Positions 52,462-60,504 of a stretch of 64,000 nt of DNA are shown here, piece after piece. The stretch lies in the NCBI RefSeq assembly GCF_004006395.2, contig NZ_CP029758.2, positions 3,658,001-3,722,000 of the forward strand, written 5' to 3'. Every line of letters starts with the position of its first letter. The first letter of the stretch is position 1. The notes beneath the pieces are model-generated. The model searched no databases. It was given only the letters and a program-made list of their open reading frames with translations, and had not been told where the DNA came from. Origin of the DNA: Clostridium sp. AWRP (GTDB lineage Bacteria; Bacillota; Clostridia; Clostridiales; Clostridiaceae). A program made the translations under genes and the position numbers.

Positions 52462-53475
52462 TTAAAATTGATTTAAAAATCTCATGTCACTTTCATACAT
52501 GTTTCTTATATCATCTATTCCGTATTTTAACATGACCATCCTATCTACACCCATTCCAAAAGCAAATCCACTGTAAACTTCAGGATCTATTCCACAATTT
52601 CTAAGTACCTGTGGATGAACCATTCCACATCCTAAAAGTTCTATCCATCCTTCTCCTTTACATACCCTGCAGCCTTTTCCATGGCATACAAAGCAACTAG
52701 CATCCATTTCTGCAGAAGGTTCTGTAAAAGGGAAATGATGAGGTCTAAATTTTGTACGTATGTCGTTTCCAAATAACTTTTTAGCAAATAGTTCAAGAGT
52801 ACCTTTTAAATTTGCAAAAGTTATACCTTTGTCAACTACTAAACCTTCCATTTGATAAAATATAGGTGAATGAGTGGCATCCACTGAATCTGAACGATAA
52901 ACTTTACCTGGAGATATCATCTTTATTGGAGGTTTTTGTTTTTCCATAGTTCTTACCTGTATTGGAGAAGTCTGAGTTCTAAGCACTACATTGTCATTTA
53001 TATAAAAGGTGTCCTGTTCACCCCTCGCTGGATGATTTTTAGGTATATTAAGTGCTTCAAAGTTATAATAATCCTTCTCTACTTCAGGACCTTCTTCTAT
53101 AGTAAATCCCATAGAAATAAATATCTGTTTCATCTCTTCTAGTGTTTGTTCTAGAGGATGACGCTTTCCTACAGTTTGCTTTATACCAGGCATAGTAATA
53201 TCAATGGTTTCATTCTGCAGCTTTGCTTGTGTAGCACTTGATTTTATCTTTTTTGATGCCTCTTCTATAGCATTTTCCAGTGTACTCCTCACTTCATTGG
53301 CAAGCTTACCAATTGCAGGTCTTTCTTCTTTAGAAAGATCCTTCATGCCTCTAAGTATTTTTGTAAGTTCTCCCTTTTTACCTAGATATTTAACTCTTAT
53401 ATCCTCTATATCTAACTTTTTATTTTTTAATTCGCTAAAGGCATTTTCCTTTATTTGTTTTAATTCTTCTTTCAT
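52462..53475 (-). CDS. pheS: Phenylalanyl-tRNA synthetase alpha chain
   Basis: About 337 residues. N-terminal coiled coil (ELKQIKENAFSELKNKKLDIEDIRVKYLGKKGELT), then the class II catalytic core with motif 1 region GKRHPLEQTLEEMKQIF, motif 2 RTQTSPIQVRTM, FHPHHFPFTEPSAE-like FRPHHFPFTEPSAEMD and motif 3 GFAFGMGVDRMVML. A CxxC-x-x-C element (CFVCHGKGCRVC) is present, as in other clostridial PheS. ATG 53475 follows AGGAGAGTTTAAA. Confidence 0.97.
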   Translation of the reverse strand: MKEELKQIKENAFSELKNKKLDIEDIRVKYLGKKGELTKILRGMKDLSKEERPAIGKLANEVRSTLENAIEEASKKIKSSATQAKLQNETIDITMPGIKQTVGKRHPLEQTLEEMKQIFISMGFTIEEGPEVEKDYYNFEALNIPKNHPARGEQDTFYINDNVVLRTQTSPIQVRTMEKQKPPIKMISPGKVYRSDSVDATHSPIFYQMEGLVVDKGITFANLKGTLELFAKKLFGNDIRTKFRPHHFPFTEPSAEMDASCFVCHGKGCRVCKGEGWIELLGCGMVHPQVLRNCGIDPEVYSGFAFGMGVDRMVMLKYGIDDIRNMYESDMRFLNQF

Positions 53476-53518
53476 TTTAAACTCTCCTTTCACTACAATC
53501 TTTTTAATTTAAAACAAA

Positions 53519-53775
53519 AATAAAAAGCCCATCCCTCTAAGGGACGAACTTTGATCCGCGTTACCACCCAAATTGATACTATTAAAAAATAATATCCTCT
53601 TTGTATATTTTAACGATAATTAACCGCTGACTACTAATTATAATTTCACAGCCAGTACTCCAGGAGGAACTTCAATATATAATATTTTAAAAAAAGCTTT
53701 CAGCCCTGACTTTTTTTCTCTGATAAAAATCATATATCTACTTTCTCTTTCACAGTAAGTGTTCTTATTCAACTT
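53519..53775 (-). ncRNA. T-box leader (Phe) upstream of pheST
   Basis: On the minus strand the conserved T-box GGGTGGTAACGCG (complement of 53558-53570) precedes a terminator hairpin with GTCCCTTAGAGGGA and a T5 run. Upstream, the specifier region GAAGTTCCTCC contains TTC, a Phe codon, matching the genes downstream. Uncharged tRNA-Phe should stabilise the antiterminator. Confidence 0.9.
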
Positions 53776-53781
53776 TTATTA

Positions 53782-53831
53782 TTTATCCGATGACTACCTG
53801 CTCTAAATGATATTAAGAATTCTGTTTATAT
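53782..53831. repeat. Internally deleted copy of the structured repeat in the pheST leader
   Basis: TTTATCCGATGACTACCTGC (53782-53801) followed by TCTAA is identical to the left end of the full copies. It then jumps to AAGAATTCTGTTTATATC, like their right end. It lies between the pheST promoter and the T-box, so the predicted transcript begins at or in this fragment. Confidence 0.7.
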
Positions 53832-53837
53832 CTTTAA

Positions 53838-53866
53838 ATTTTACATATATATTTACATATTGTCAA
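53838..53866 (-). promoter_or_regulatory. Promoter of pheST
   Basis: On the minus strand TTGACA (53861-53866), a 17-bp spacer and TAAAAT (53838-53843) form a near-consensus sigma-A promoter. It directly follows the stop codon of the upstream methyltransferase gene. Confidence 0.75.
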
Positions 53867-53868
53867 CA

Positions 53869-54651
53869 TTAAATTAAATTTTGTCTTACTGCTTCGAACA
53901 TCATTATGGACGCTGCTGCAGACACATTTAATGATTCAGCACCACCTGGCATTGGTATCTTTACCTTTATATCAGAAACATCCTGTATGGTTTTGCTAAG
54001 ACCATTTGCTTCATTTCCCACTGCAATTATAACTTTTCCCTTTAAATTTGCACTATAAAAGTTAATATCCGTATCCAGAGAACTTCCTATCAACTTAAAT
54101 CCATTTTTCCTGAGAAGTTCTACTTTTTTCAAGTCCTCATCATAGATTACGGGTACATGAAATATAGATCCCATTGTTGATCTCAATGTCTTCTCATTGT
54201 ATATATCTACCGTTCCTTTTGTAATTATAACCCCTAAAGCTCCAGAAGCATGTGCACTTCTTATTATAGTACCCATATTGCCTGGATCTTGAATCTTATC
54301 TGCCAATACATAAAATCCATTTTGTTTTTTAACTTTCAACTCCCTGTTTTCCACTACTGCAGCTATTCCCTGGGGATTTTCAGTATTTACCATAGCCTTA
54401 AATACACCTTTTTCCATAAAATACACAGGAAAATGGCATTCAAAGTTTTCTTTTAACAAAAATTTTTCCCACTTATCTGTAAAGTCACTGCTTAGAAAAA
54501 TTGAAGATATTTTGAAATCAGAATAAAGCGCCTCTCTTACAAACCTAAAGCCTTCTATTAAAAATTTGCCTTCTTGAACCCTATATTTCTTTTCCTTTAA
54601 CTTTTTTACTTCTTTTATATGTGCATTATCTTTACTTTTAATTATATCCAT
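53869..54651 (-). CDS. TrmH/SpoU-family RNA 2'-O-methyltransferase
   Basis: 260 residues. An N-terminal substrate-binding domain (KVKKLKEKKYRVQEGKFLIEGFRFVREAL-type start) is followed by a SPOUT knot: YVLADKIQDPGNMGTIIRSAHASG, VIIAVGNEANGLS and IPMPGGAESLNVSAAASIMMFE, the three SpoU motifs. It probably methylates a 2'-OH in rRNA or tRNA; the target is not decidable. It lies between rplT and pheS, a common clostridial order. Confidence 0.93.
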   Translation of the reverse strand: MDIIKSKDNAHIKEVKKLKEKKYRVQEGKFLIEGFRFVREALYSDFKISSIFLSSDFTDKWEKFLLKENFECHFPVYFMEKGVFKAMVNTENPQGIAAVVENRELKVKKQNGFYVLADKIQDPGNMGTIIRSAHASGALGVIITKGTVDIYNEKTLRSTMGSIFHVPVIYDEDLKKVELLRKNGFKLIGSSLDTDINFYSANLKGKVIIAVGNEANGLSKTIQDVSDIKVKIPMPGGAESLNVSAAASIMMFEAVRQNLI

Positions 54652-54682
54652 AATAGTCCACCTTATTACGATAATTTGCCTA

Positions 54683-54713
54683 TAAAAAAGTACAGCAAAA
54701 TTATGCTGTACTT
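54683..54713 (-). terminator. Terminator after rplT
   Basis: AAGTACAGCA (54688-54697) pairs with TGCTGTACTT (54704-54713); a T6 run follows on the minus strand. It ends the infC-rpmI-rplT transcript. Confidence 0.85.
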
Positions 54714-54729
54714 CTTATGTAATATAATA

Positions 54730-55089
54730 TTATGCATTTAATTGTTTTTTAGCTACTTCAACTAATTCAGTAAATCCTTTAGGATCATTTATAGCTATTT
54801 CTGAAAGCATCTTTCTATTCATATTAATGCCTGCAGTCTTTATTCCATTTATAAACTTGGAATATGAAAGTCCATTCATTCTAGTTGCAGCATTTATTCT
54901 AGCTATCCATAACTTTCTAAAGTCCCTCTTCTTTAATCTTCTTCCTATATATGAATATCTTAGAGCCCTTAAAACTGTTTCATTAGCAGTTCTAAATAAT
55001 CTACTTTTTCCGCCATAATAACCTTTTGCAAGCTTTAATATTTTTTTATGATGTTTACGAGCGTTTACTGCTCTTTTTACTCTTGCCAT
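54730..55089 (-). CDS. rplT: 50S ribosomal protein L20
   Basis: 119 residues, basic, with the family strings HHKKILKLAKGYYGGKSRLFRTANETVLRALRYSYIGRR and KRDFRKLWIARINAATR. It binds 23S rRNA early in assembly, and its own operon leader as repressor. It is the last gene of the operon; ATG follows AGGAGG. Confidence 0.98.
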   Translation of the reverse strand: MARVKRAVNARKHHKKILKLAKGYYGGKSRLFRTANETVLRALRYSYIGRRLKKRDFRKLWIARINAATRMNGLSYSKFINGIKTAGINMNRKMLSEIAINDPKGFTELVEVAKKQLNA

Positions 55090-55117
55090 AGTAAAACCTC
55101 CTTTTAGAATCCTTCAA

Positions 55118-55315
55118 TTATACGTAAGGCATTAATTTTTTCATAATTTTTTCTTGAGTTTCTGAAACAAGTCCTGCTTTTCTTAAATTTCTTTTAGTTT
55201 TTGCACTTTTCTTTGTAAGTATATGACTTTTAAAAGCTTTTGATCTCTTTAACTTACCAGTTCCTGTAATCTTAAATCTTTTTGCTACACTTCTTTTAGT
55301 TTTCATTTTTGGCAT
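55118..55315 (-). CDS. rpmI: 50S ribosomal protein L35
   Basis: 65 residues, the full family length; it begins PKMKTKRSVAKRFKITGTGKLKRSKAFKSH, the L35 signature. It lies between infC and rplT with short gaps and an AGGAGG site. Confidence 0.98.
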   Translation of the reverse strand: MPKMKTKRSVAKRFKITGTGKLKRSKAFKSHILTKKSAKTKRNLRKAGLVSETQEKIMKKLMPYV

Positions 55316-55334
55316 AATAAATTCCTCCTCTCAA

Positions 55335-55847
55335 TTATGCTTTCTTTGCTGATAAAAACATTATCATGTTTCTTCCTTCAAACTTAGGTTGCCTTTCTAT
55401 TACACAAACATCCTGAAGTTTAGAATGAAATATATCTAAAATTTTTTTACCTATAAAGGAATAATCAGCTTCCCTTCCTCTAAATCTTACAGTAACTTTA
55501 ACTTTATCTCCTGCAAGTAAAAATTTTCTTGCATTTTTAGCTTTAATGGAAATATCATGTTCTTCTATTTTAGGGCTAAATCTAACTTCTTTTATGTTAA
55601 CAACTTTCTGTTTTTTTCTAGCCTCTTTATCTTTTTTAACCTGCTCATACATAAATTTCCCATAATTCATAATTTTACAAACCGGTGGCTTTGCATTTGG
55701 AGATATCATAACCAAATCCAATTCCTTTTCTTCTGCAAGTCTTAATGCTTCTTTTGATGATATAATTCCCATTTGACTTCCATCATGTGAAATAACTCTT
55801 ACTTCTTTTTCTACTATATCCTGATTTATAAGAAAACTTTTATTAAT
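55335..55847 (-). CDS. infC: Translation initiation factor IF-3, probable ATT start
   Basis: About 170 residues. N-domain: INKSFLINQDIVEKEVRVISHDGSQMGIISSKEAL; linker; C-domain KEVRFSPKIEEHDISIKAKNARKFL ending GRNMIMFLSAKK. The frame can start at GTG 55856, but that codon overlaps the ribosome binding site. AGGAGG is spaced correctly for ATT at 55847. ATT is the rare initiation codon typical of infC and lets IF-3 repress its own translation. It is the first gene of the L20 operon. Confidence 0.95.
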   Translation of the reverse strand: MNKSFLINQDIVEKEVRVISHDGSQMGIISSKEALRLAEEKELDLVMISPNAKPPVCKIMNYGKFMYEQVKKDKEARKKQKVVNIKEVRFSPKIEEHDISIKAKNARKFLLAGDKVKVTVRFRGREADYSFIGKKILDIFHSKLQDVCVIERQPKFEGRNMIMFLSAKKA

Positions 55848-55884
55848 GATTTTCACCTCCTAGGTGGAATTTAACAAAGCATAT

Positions 55885-56005
55885 AAAAAAGGACAGCTAC
55901 CGCCGTCCTTTGAATACATCAATAATAAAGAATCCTTTTAACTAAGAAATCTTCATAACCTTACTGGCTGTGCCGTAAGGTGAGAAACGGCTAGTTTCTT
56001 CTTAA
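55885..56005 (-). ncRNA. L20 leader (autoregulatory leader of infC-rpmI-rplT)
   Basis: Between the promoter and infC the minus strand carries a long folded leader (AACTAGCCGTTTCTCACC...GGTTATGAAG...TTCTTAGTT can pair). It ends in a terminator, AAAGGAC (complement of 55905-55911) with GTCCTTT, followed by T6. The position and layout match the L20 leader, in which L20 binding promotes termination. Confidence 0.8.
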
Positions 56006-56013
56006 CGAATTAT

Positions 56014-56042
56014 ATTATACTATTGTTATAGCTTATAGTCAA
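56014..56042 (-). promoter_or_regulatory. Promoter of the infC operon
   Basis: On the minus strand TTGACT (56037-56042), a 17-bp spacer and TATAAT (56014-56019). It lies just after the thrS stop codon. Confidence 0.8.
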
Positions 56043-56050
56043 TATATATT

Positions 56051-57964
56051 TTAAATATCACTTATTTTTTTATCTATTTCGTCTTTAAGTTTTGAAATGA
56101 AGTCATCTAGTGCCATAGTTCCCATATCTCCGCCTTTTCTGCTTCTTACAGATATAGTTTTATCTTTCATTTCTTTTTCTCCTAGTACAACCATATAAGG
56201 AACTTTCTGCATTTGAGCTTCTCTTATCTTATATCCTATTTTCTCATTTCTCATATCTGATTCTACTCTTATATCATTTTCCTTTAATTTTTCAACTACT
56301 TCATTTACGTAGTCATCTTGGGCATCAGTAATGTTCATTACTTCAACTTGTACTGGTGCAAGCCAAGCTGGAAATGCTCCTGCATAGTTCTCTATCAAAA
56401 TTCCTATAAATCTTTCTATAGATCCAAATACAACTCTGTGGACCATAACTGGTCTGTGCTTTTCCCCATCTGCTCCAACATAAGTTAAATCAAATCTTTC
56501 TGGCATCTGGAAATCCAATTGAACAGTTCCACACTGCCAAGTTCTTCCTATGGAATCTTTTAAGTGGAAATCTATCTTAGGTCCATAAAAAGCTCCATCA
56601 CCTTCATTTACTTTATAATCAAGTCCAGCAGCCTTTAATGCAGCCTTAAGACCTTCAGTTGCAGCTTCCCAATCTTCATCACTTCCCATAGAATCTTCAG
56701 GCCTTGTTGACAATTCAACAAAATACTCAAATCCAAATACTTTATAAAAGCTATCTATGAGTCTTATTACTTTTATTATTTCATCTGTCATCATATCTTT
56801 AGTCATAAATATGTGAGCGTCATCTTGAGTAAAGCATCTTACTCTCATGAGTCCATGAAGAGCTCCAGATTTTTCATGTCTATGAACAATTCCCATTTCA
56901 CCATATCTTATAGGAAGGTCTCTATAAGAATGTATTTTGTTCTTATAAACAAGTATGGAACCAGGACAGTTCATTGGCTTTATAGCATAATCTTCATCAT
57001 CTATTTTTGTAAAATACATATTTTCTTTATAATGATCCCAATGTCCTGATTGATGCCACAATTCTTCATTTAATATAATAGGAGTCATTATTTCATCGTA
57101 TCCTGCTTTCTGGTGAACTTGTCTCCAGTAATTTTGAAGTTCATTTCTTATGATCATTCCCTTTGGATGGAAGAATGGGAATCCAGGTCCTTCTTCATGT
57201 ATGCTGAAAAGATCAAGTTCTTTTCCAAGTTTTCTGTGATCTCTTTTTTTAGCCTCTTCTATCATTGTTAAATAATCTTTAAGGTCATTCTTTTTTTCAA
57301 AGGCAGTACCATATATTCTCTGGAGCATTTTGTTCTTTTCATTTCCTCTCCAATAAGCTCCTGCAATTGAAAGAAGTTTTACAACTTTAACTTTACCTGT
57401 CGATGGTACATGAGGTCCTGCACATAAATCTACAAAATCTCCCTGTTTATAAAAAGATATAATTTCATCTTCAGGCAAATCTTTTATAAGCTGAACTTTA
57501 TAAGGCTCATTCTTTTCTTCCATTAACTTTATAGCTTCATCTCTTGGGAGTTCAAATCTCTCCAATTTTTCATTTTCTTTTATTATCTTATTCATTTCAC
57601 CTTCAATTTTTTCAAGCAATTCCGGTGTAAATGAAAAATCAGCATCCATATCATAGTAAAATCCATCGTCTATAGAAGGTCCTATAGCTAACTTCACTTC
57701 TGGATACAATCTTTTAATTGCCTGTGCAAGTATATGAGATCCAGTATGCCTCAATATCTTTTTTCCATCTTCATCTTCAAATGTCAAAATTTCAAGCTTA
57801 CAATCTTCATTAATTTCCTTGTTAAGTTCTTCTACTTTACCATTTATTTTAGCTCCTAGAGCCTTTTTACCAAGTGAAGTGCTTAATTTTGCTGCAATAT
57901 CAGCTACTTTTAATCCTTTTTCTACTTCAAGTTCTTTTCCATCTTTTAAGATTATCTTTATCAT
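56051..57964 (-). CDS. thrS: Threonyl-tRNA synthetase
   Basis: 637 residues with all domains: TGS (residues 1-62); editing domain with HTGSHILAQAIKRLYP and the late Cys-His CAGPHVPSTG; class II core with motif 1, IMTPIILNEELWHQSGHWDHY, zinc site residues (PMNCPG, VHRHE), motif 2 FTQDDAHIF and motif 3 HRVVFGSIERFIGILIE; and anticodon-binding domain from about 535. ATG follows AGGAG. It is expressed through a Thr T-box leader; a dispersed repeat separates that leader from the gene. Confidence 0.98.
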   Translation of the reverse strand: MIKIILKDGKELEVEKGLKVADIAAKLSTSLGKKALGAKINGKVEELNKEINEDCKLEILTFEDEDGKKILRHTGSHILAQAIKRLYPEVKLAIGPSIDDGFYYDMDADFSFTPELLEKIEGEMNKIIKENEKLERFELPRDEAIKLMEEKNEPYKVQLIKDLPEDEIISFYKQGDFVDLCAGPHVPSTGKVKVVKLLSIAGAYWRGNEKNKMLQRIYGTAFEKKNDLKDYLTMIEEAKKRDHRKLGKELDLFSIHEEGPGFPFFHPKGMIIRNELQNYWRQVHQKAGYDEIMTPIILNEELWHQSGHWDHYKENMYFTKIDDEDYAIKPMNCPGSILVYKNKIHSYRDLPIRYGEMGIVHRHEKSGALHGLMRVRCFTQDDAHIFMTKDMMTDEIIKVIRLIDSFYKVFGFEYFVELSTRPEDSMGSDEDWEAATEGLKAALKAAGLDYKVNEGDGAFYGPKIDFHLKDSIGRTWQCGTVQLDFQMPERFDLTYVGADGEKHRPVMVHRVVFGSIERFIGILIENYAGAFPAWLAPVQVEVMNITDAQDDYVNEVVEKLKENDIRVESDMRNEKIGYKIREAQMQKVPYMVVLGEKEMKDKTISVRSRKGGDMGTMALDDFISKLKDEIDKKISDI

Positions 57965-58000
57965 ATTTACTCCTCCTCATATAGTTAGTTTTATACTGAA

Positions 58001-58132
58001 TTTATCCGATGACTACCTGCTCTAATACTCCTAACTCAAAGTGGGAATAAAGAGCAGATACGTCCCTGGATAACAATTTCTAAGCATCAGGTGGAATTAA
58101 AACTCCACCTGATGCCAAGAACTTTGTTTATC
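58001..58132. repeat. Structured dispersed repeat, full copy between the T-box and thrS
   Basis: It starts TTTATCCGATGACTACCTGC and follows the copy at 49098 along its length. GCTCTAATACT pairs with AGAGC after an AGTGGGAATA arm; TACGTCCCTGGATAAC follows. The hairpin CATCAGGTGGAATT with AACTCCACCTGATG is perfect at its base, and the element ends CAAGAACTTTGTTTAT. It lies downstream of the thrS T-box terminator and upstream of the thrS ribosome binding site, so it is part of the read-through mRNA. Confidence 0.8.
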
Positions 58133-58159
58133 TTCAAACAGTACTTGAAACTTAAAATT

Positions 58160-58525
58160 AAGCAATAAAAAAACTCTCCCACAAAATGGGGCGAGTATTA
58201 TCACGGTTCCACCCAAATTAATAGCATTAATCTTTTATAAAACAAATAAATAATACTGCAAAAAACACACTACACATTATATGTAAATTAAAACTTTTTC
58301 ACAATTACTTATAGATTAAGCTGCCTGCTTTAATTAAAAAATTAAAAGCAACACGCTATTATCTTTGAATCCATAACGTAGATTAGCGGGAAATACTTAC
58401 TTAATTTCAGTATACAACTCAAAGGTGGTATTCAATAAATCTTGCCTAAAGGATATTTCAGCTTAAAATCCTTCTCTCTTAAGGTAATTGACTTACTTAC
58501 TTTTCCTTTTCATGGCCTTTATCCT
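58160..58525 (-). ncRNA. T-box leader (Thr) of thrS
   Basis: The minus strand carries GGGTGGAACCGTG (complement of about 58201-58213). It is followed by a terminator, ACTC-CCCA with TGGG-GAGT (58173-58196), and T7. The specifier segment GAATACCACC contains ACC, a Thr codon. A stem I region with AAGGATTTTAAG and an AGCTGAAATATCCTT partner is visible upstream. Confidence 0.88.
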
Positions 58526-58535
58526 ATTTGAGCTT

Positions 58536-58564
58536 ATTATATTATTCTATAATGGGTATGTCAA
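58536..58564 (-). promoter_or_regulatory. Consensus promoter of thrS, at the edge of the insertion sequence
   Basis: On the minus strand TTGACA (58559-58564), a 17-bp spacer and TATAAT (58536-58541). The first base of the -35 element is also the first base of the duplicated target of the insertion sequence, so the insertion is immediately upstream of the promoter. Confidence 0.8.
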
Positions 58565-58593
58565 TATAAGAATATAAATTTTTTTATTCTATA
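58564..58593. repeat. Left target-site duplication of the insertion sequence
   Basis: These 30 bases (starting ATATAAGAATATAAATTTTT) are repeated exactly at 60242-60271. The unusually long duplication fits IS1202-group elements, for which I recall about 27 bp. Confidence 0.85.
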
Positions 58594-60241
58594 TGATTGA
58601 ATTGTGATAATGTCTTAGTATACCGCATTTGATTATGTCCCAAATAAATAAGTTTATAGTATAATAAAACCTCATGACTAAGAAGTGAGGTGGACAAAAT
58701 CAGAAAGGTAGTTTTAACAATGAATGAGAATGCAAAATATAACATAATCAAGAAATTAGTAGAGAGCAATGGTAACAAGCAAAGAGCTGCTGTACAGATT
58801 AACTGTACTGTTAGGCACATTAACAGAATGATTAAAGGGTATAAAGAGCAGGGAAAAGCCTTTTTTATACATGGAAATCGTGGTAAAAAACCTGTCCATG
58901 CTTTAGATAATTCTACAAAACAGACTATTGTTGACTTATATCGAACAAAATATGAAGGCACCAATTTAACTCATTTTTCAGAACTCTTAAAAGAATTTGA
59001 AGGAATCAAAGTTTCATCAAACACTATACGTTCCATCCTTTTGCAGGAATTCATCCTGTCTCCTAAGGCAAAACGTTCTTCTAAGAAGGCTCTATACACT
59101 AAACTTAAAGATATGCAAAAATCTACAAAGTCAAAAAAGCAGGCTAGTGTTATTCAAAGTTCTATTCTTGCTATCGAAGATGCTCATCCTAGGCGTCCGA
59201 GATGTGCCTACTTTGGAGAAATGCTTCAGATGGATGCTTCTCTTCATCCTTGGTTTGGTGGAGAAAAAAGTCAGCTTCATATAGCTGTAGATGATGCCAC
59301 AGGTGCTATTGTAGGTGCTTATTTCGATGTTCAAGAAACGCTAAATGGATATTACCATGTACTTGAGCAAATATTGAAAACCTATGGTATTCCTTATATG
59401 TTTTACACCGATAGGCGTACAGTTTTTGAGTATAAACAAAAGAAATCCCCTTCTATCGAAGAGGACACTTTTACCCAATTCGGTTATGCCTGCAAGCAGT
59501 TAGGAATTGAGATTAAAACCAGCAGCATTCCACAAGCCAAGGGGCGTGTGGAACGAATGTTTCAAACACTGCAATCACGACTTCCTATCGAATTGCGTTT
59601 AGCTGGTATAAGCACGATTGAGCAGGCAAATGAATTTTTAAATTCCTACATAAAAAAATTCAATGCTCGATTTGCTTTACCTGTTGATAATATCAAATCT
59701 GTATTCGAAACGCAACCTGATATTGAGAAAATCAATTTAATTCTTGGTGTACTTGCTAGTAGGAAAGTAGACAATGGGAGTTGTGTAAAATACAATAAAG
59801 GATATTATCTTCCAGTAGATGCTAATGGTCACCCAGTATATTACCATAAAGGTACCTGCGGTATAGTAATAAAGGCATTTAACAATGATCTATATTTTTG
59901 TGCAAACGAAAAAGTTTATGCACTTGAATTGCTTCCGGATCATGTTCCTTCATCAAAAAATTTTGATCTTGCGAAGACCTCAAAAACTCCAAAGAAACAC
60001 TATATACCGCCGATGAGTCACCCATGGAAGCAGGCTTCATTTGAACATTATTGCAATAAGCAGGCTCATAGACAAAAAGAAAACATAGCTTAAAGAACTA
60101 AAAAGCCCTTTTACTTAAAAAACTTTAAGTTGATGGATGTGTTTGCTATACCTAAAAATAATGTTATAAGCGTAACAAAGCACCAGCTATTGCTGGTGCT
60201 AATAATTAAAACTTTTTGGGACATTTTCAAAATTAGTTGAC
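58594..60241 (+). mobile_element. IS1202-group (ISNCY) insertion sequence, apparently intact
   Basis: About 1.65 kb bounded by exact 30-bp direct repeats. The ends are imperfect inverted repeats: left TGATTGAATTGTGATAATGTC; right end read inward TCAACTAATTTTGAAAATGTC (15 of 21 matching). A shared ATGTCCCAAA lies on the inner side. One transposase gene fills it, and a 9-bp hairpin, AGCACCAGC/GCTGGTGCT, lies after that gene. The exact duplications suggest a fairly recent insertion. Confidence 0.88.
58720..60093 (+). CDS. ISNCY/IS1202-group DDE transposase
   Basis: About 457 residues. The N-terminal helix-turn-helix NIIKKLVESNGNKQRAAVQINCTVRHINRMIKGYKEQG is followed by a second DNA-binding region. 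The RNase H-like core shows LQMDASLHPW (first Asp), MFYTDRRTVF (second Asp) and IPQAKGRVERMFQTLQSRL (Glu). The frame is uninterrupted and all three acidic residues are present, so it may be active. The ATG at 58720 matches the usual family N-terminus; GTG 58690 extends the frame. Confidence 0.93.
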   Translation: MNENAKYNIIKKLVESNGNKQRAAVQINCTVRHINRMIKGYKEQGKAFFIHGNRGKKPVHALDNSTKQTIVDLYRTKYEGTNLTHFSELLKEFEGIKVSSNTIRSILLQEFILSPKAKRSSKKALYTKLKDMQKSTKSKKQASVIQSSILAIEDAHPRRPRCAYFGEMLQMDASLHPWFGGEKSQLHIAVDDATGAIVGAYFDVQETLNGYYHVLEQILKTYGIPYMFYTDRRTVFEYKQKKSPSIEEDTFTQFGYACKQLGIEIKTSSIPQAKGRVERMFQTLQSRLPIELRLAGISTIEQANEFLNSYIKKFNARFALPVDNIKSVFETQPDIEKINLILGVLASRKVDNGSCVKYNKGYYLPVDANGHPVYYHKGTCGIVIKAFNNDLYFCANEKVYALELLPDHVPSSKNFDLAKTSKTPKKHYIPPMSHPWKQASFEHYCNKQAHRQKENIA

Positions 60242-60271
60242 ATATAAGAATATAAATTTTTTTATTCTATA
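60242..60271. repeat. Right target-site duplication of the insertion sequence
   Basis: Exact copy of 58564-58593, directly after the right end of the element. Confidence 0.85.
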
Positions 60272-60298
60272 GTTGTCCAATTTTATCGTATACGAAAA

Positions 60299-60498
60299 TT
60301 TAAGTTAAGAATTAATAATGAAAAATTAATAGTGAAGGATGATTTTTAGCTGCCGCAAAAAATCTTTAAATTTATATAACTAATCAATATTTCGCTTTAG
60401 CGAAATGAGTGATGAAAAGCTTAATCAAATATTTTTTGTAGTATAGCGAAAAAAAATCCACATTAACTATTAATTCTTCATTCTTAACTATTAATTAA
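60299..60498. repeat. MITE-like long imperfect palindrome (copy 2)
   Basis: About 200 bp. The left arm TTAAGTTAAGAATTAATAAT pairs with the right end complement (TTAATTAATAGTTAAGAATG). GGATGATTTTTAGC pairs loosely with the segment around GCGAAAAAAAATCCAC. The centre is TTTCGCTTTAGCGAAA (60390-60405). The end sequences and the 'GATTTTT...CGC' block match the element at 13284-13473. It lies just after the insertion sequence and ends seven bases before the ytxC stop. Confidence 0.7.
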
Positions 60499-60504
60499 AA
60501 ATAT

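Noticed and set aside
58584..58964. 126-codon minus-strand frame opposite the transposase start
   Set aside because: Antisense to the transposase gene and running into the insertion-sequence end; no family resemblance and no ribosome binding site.
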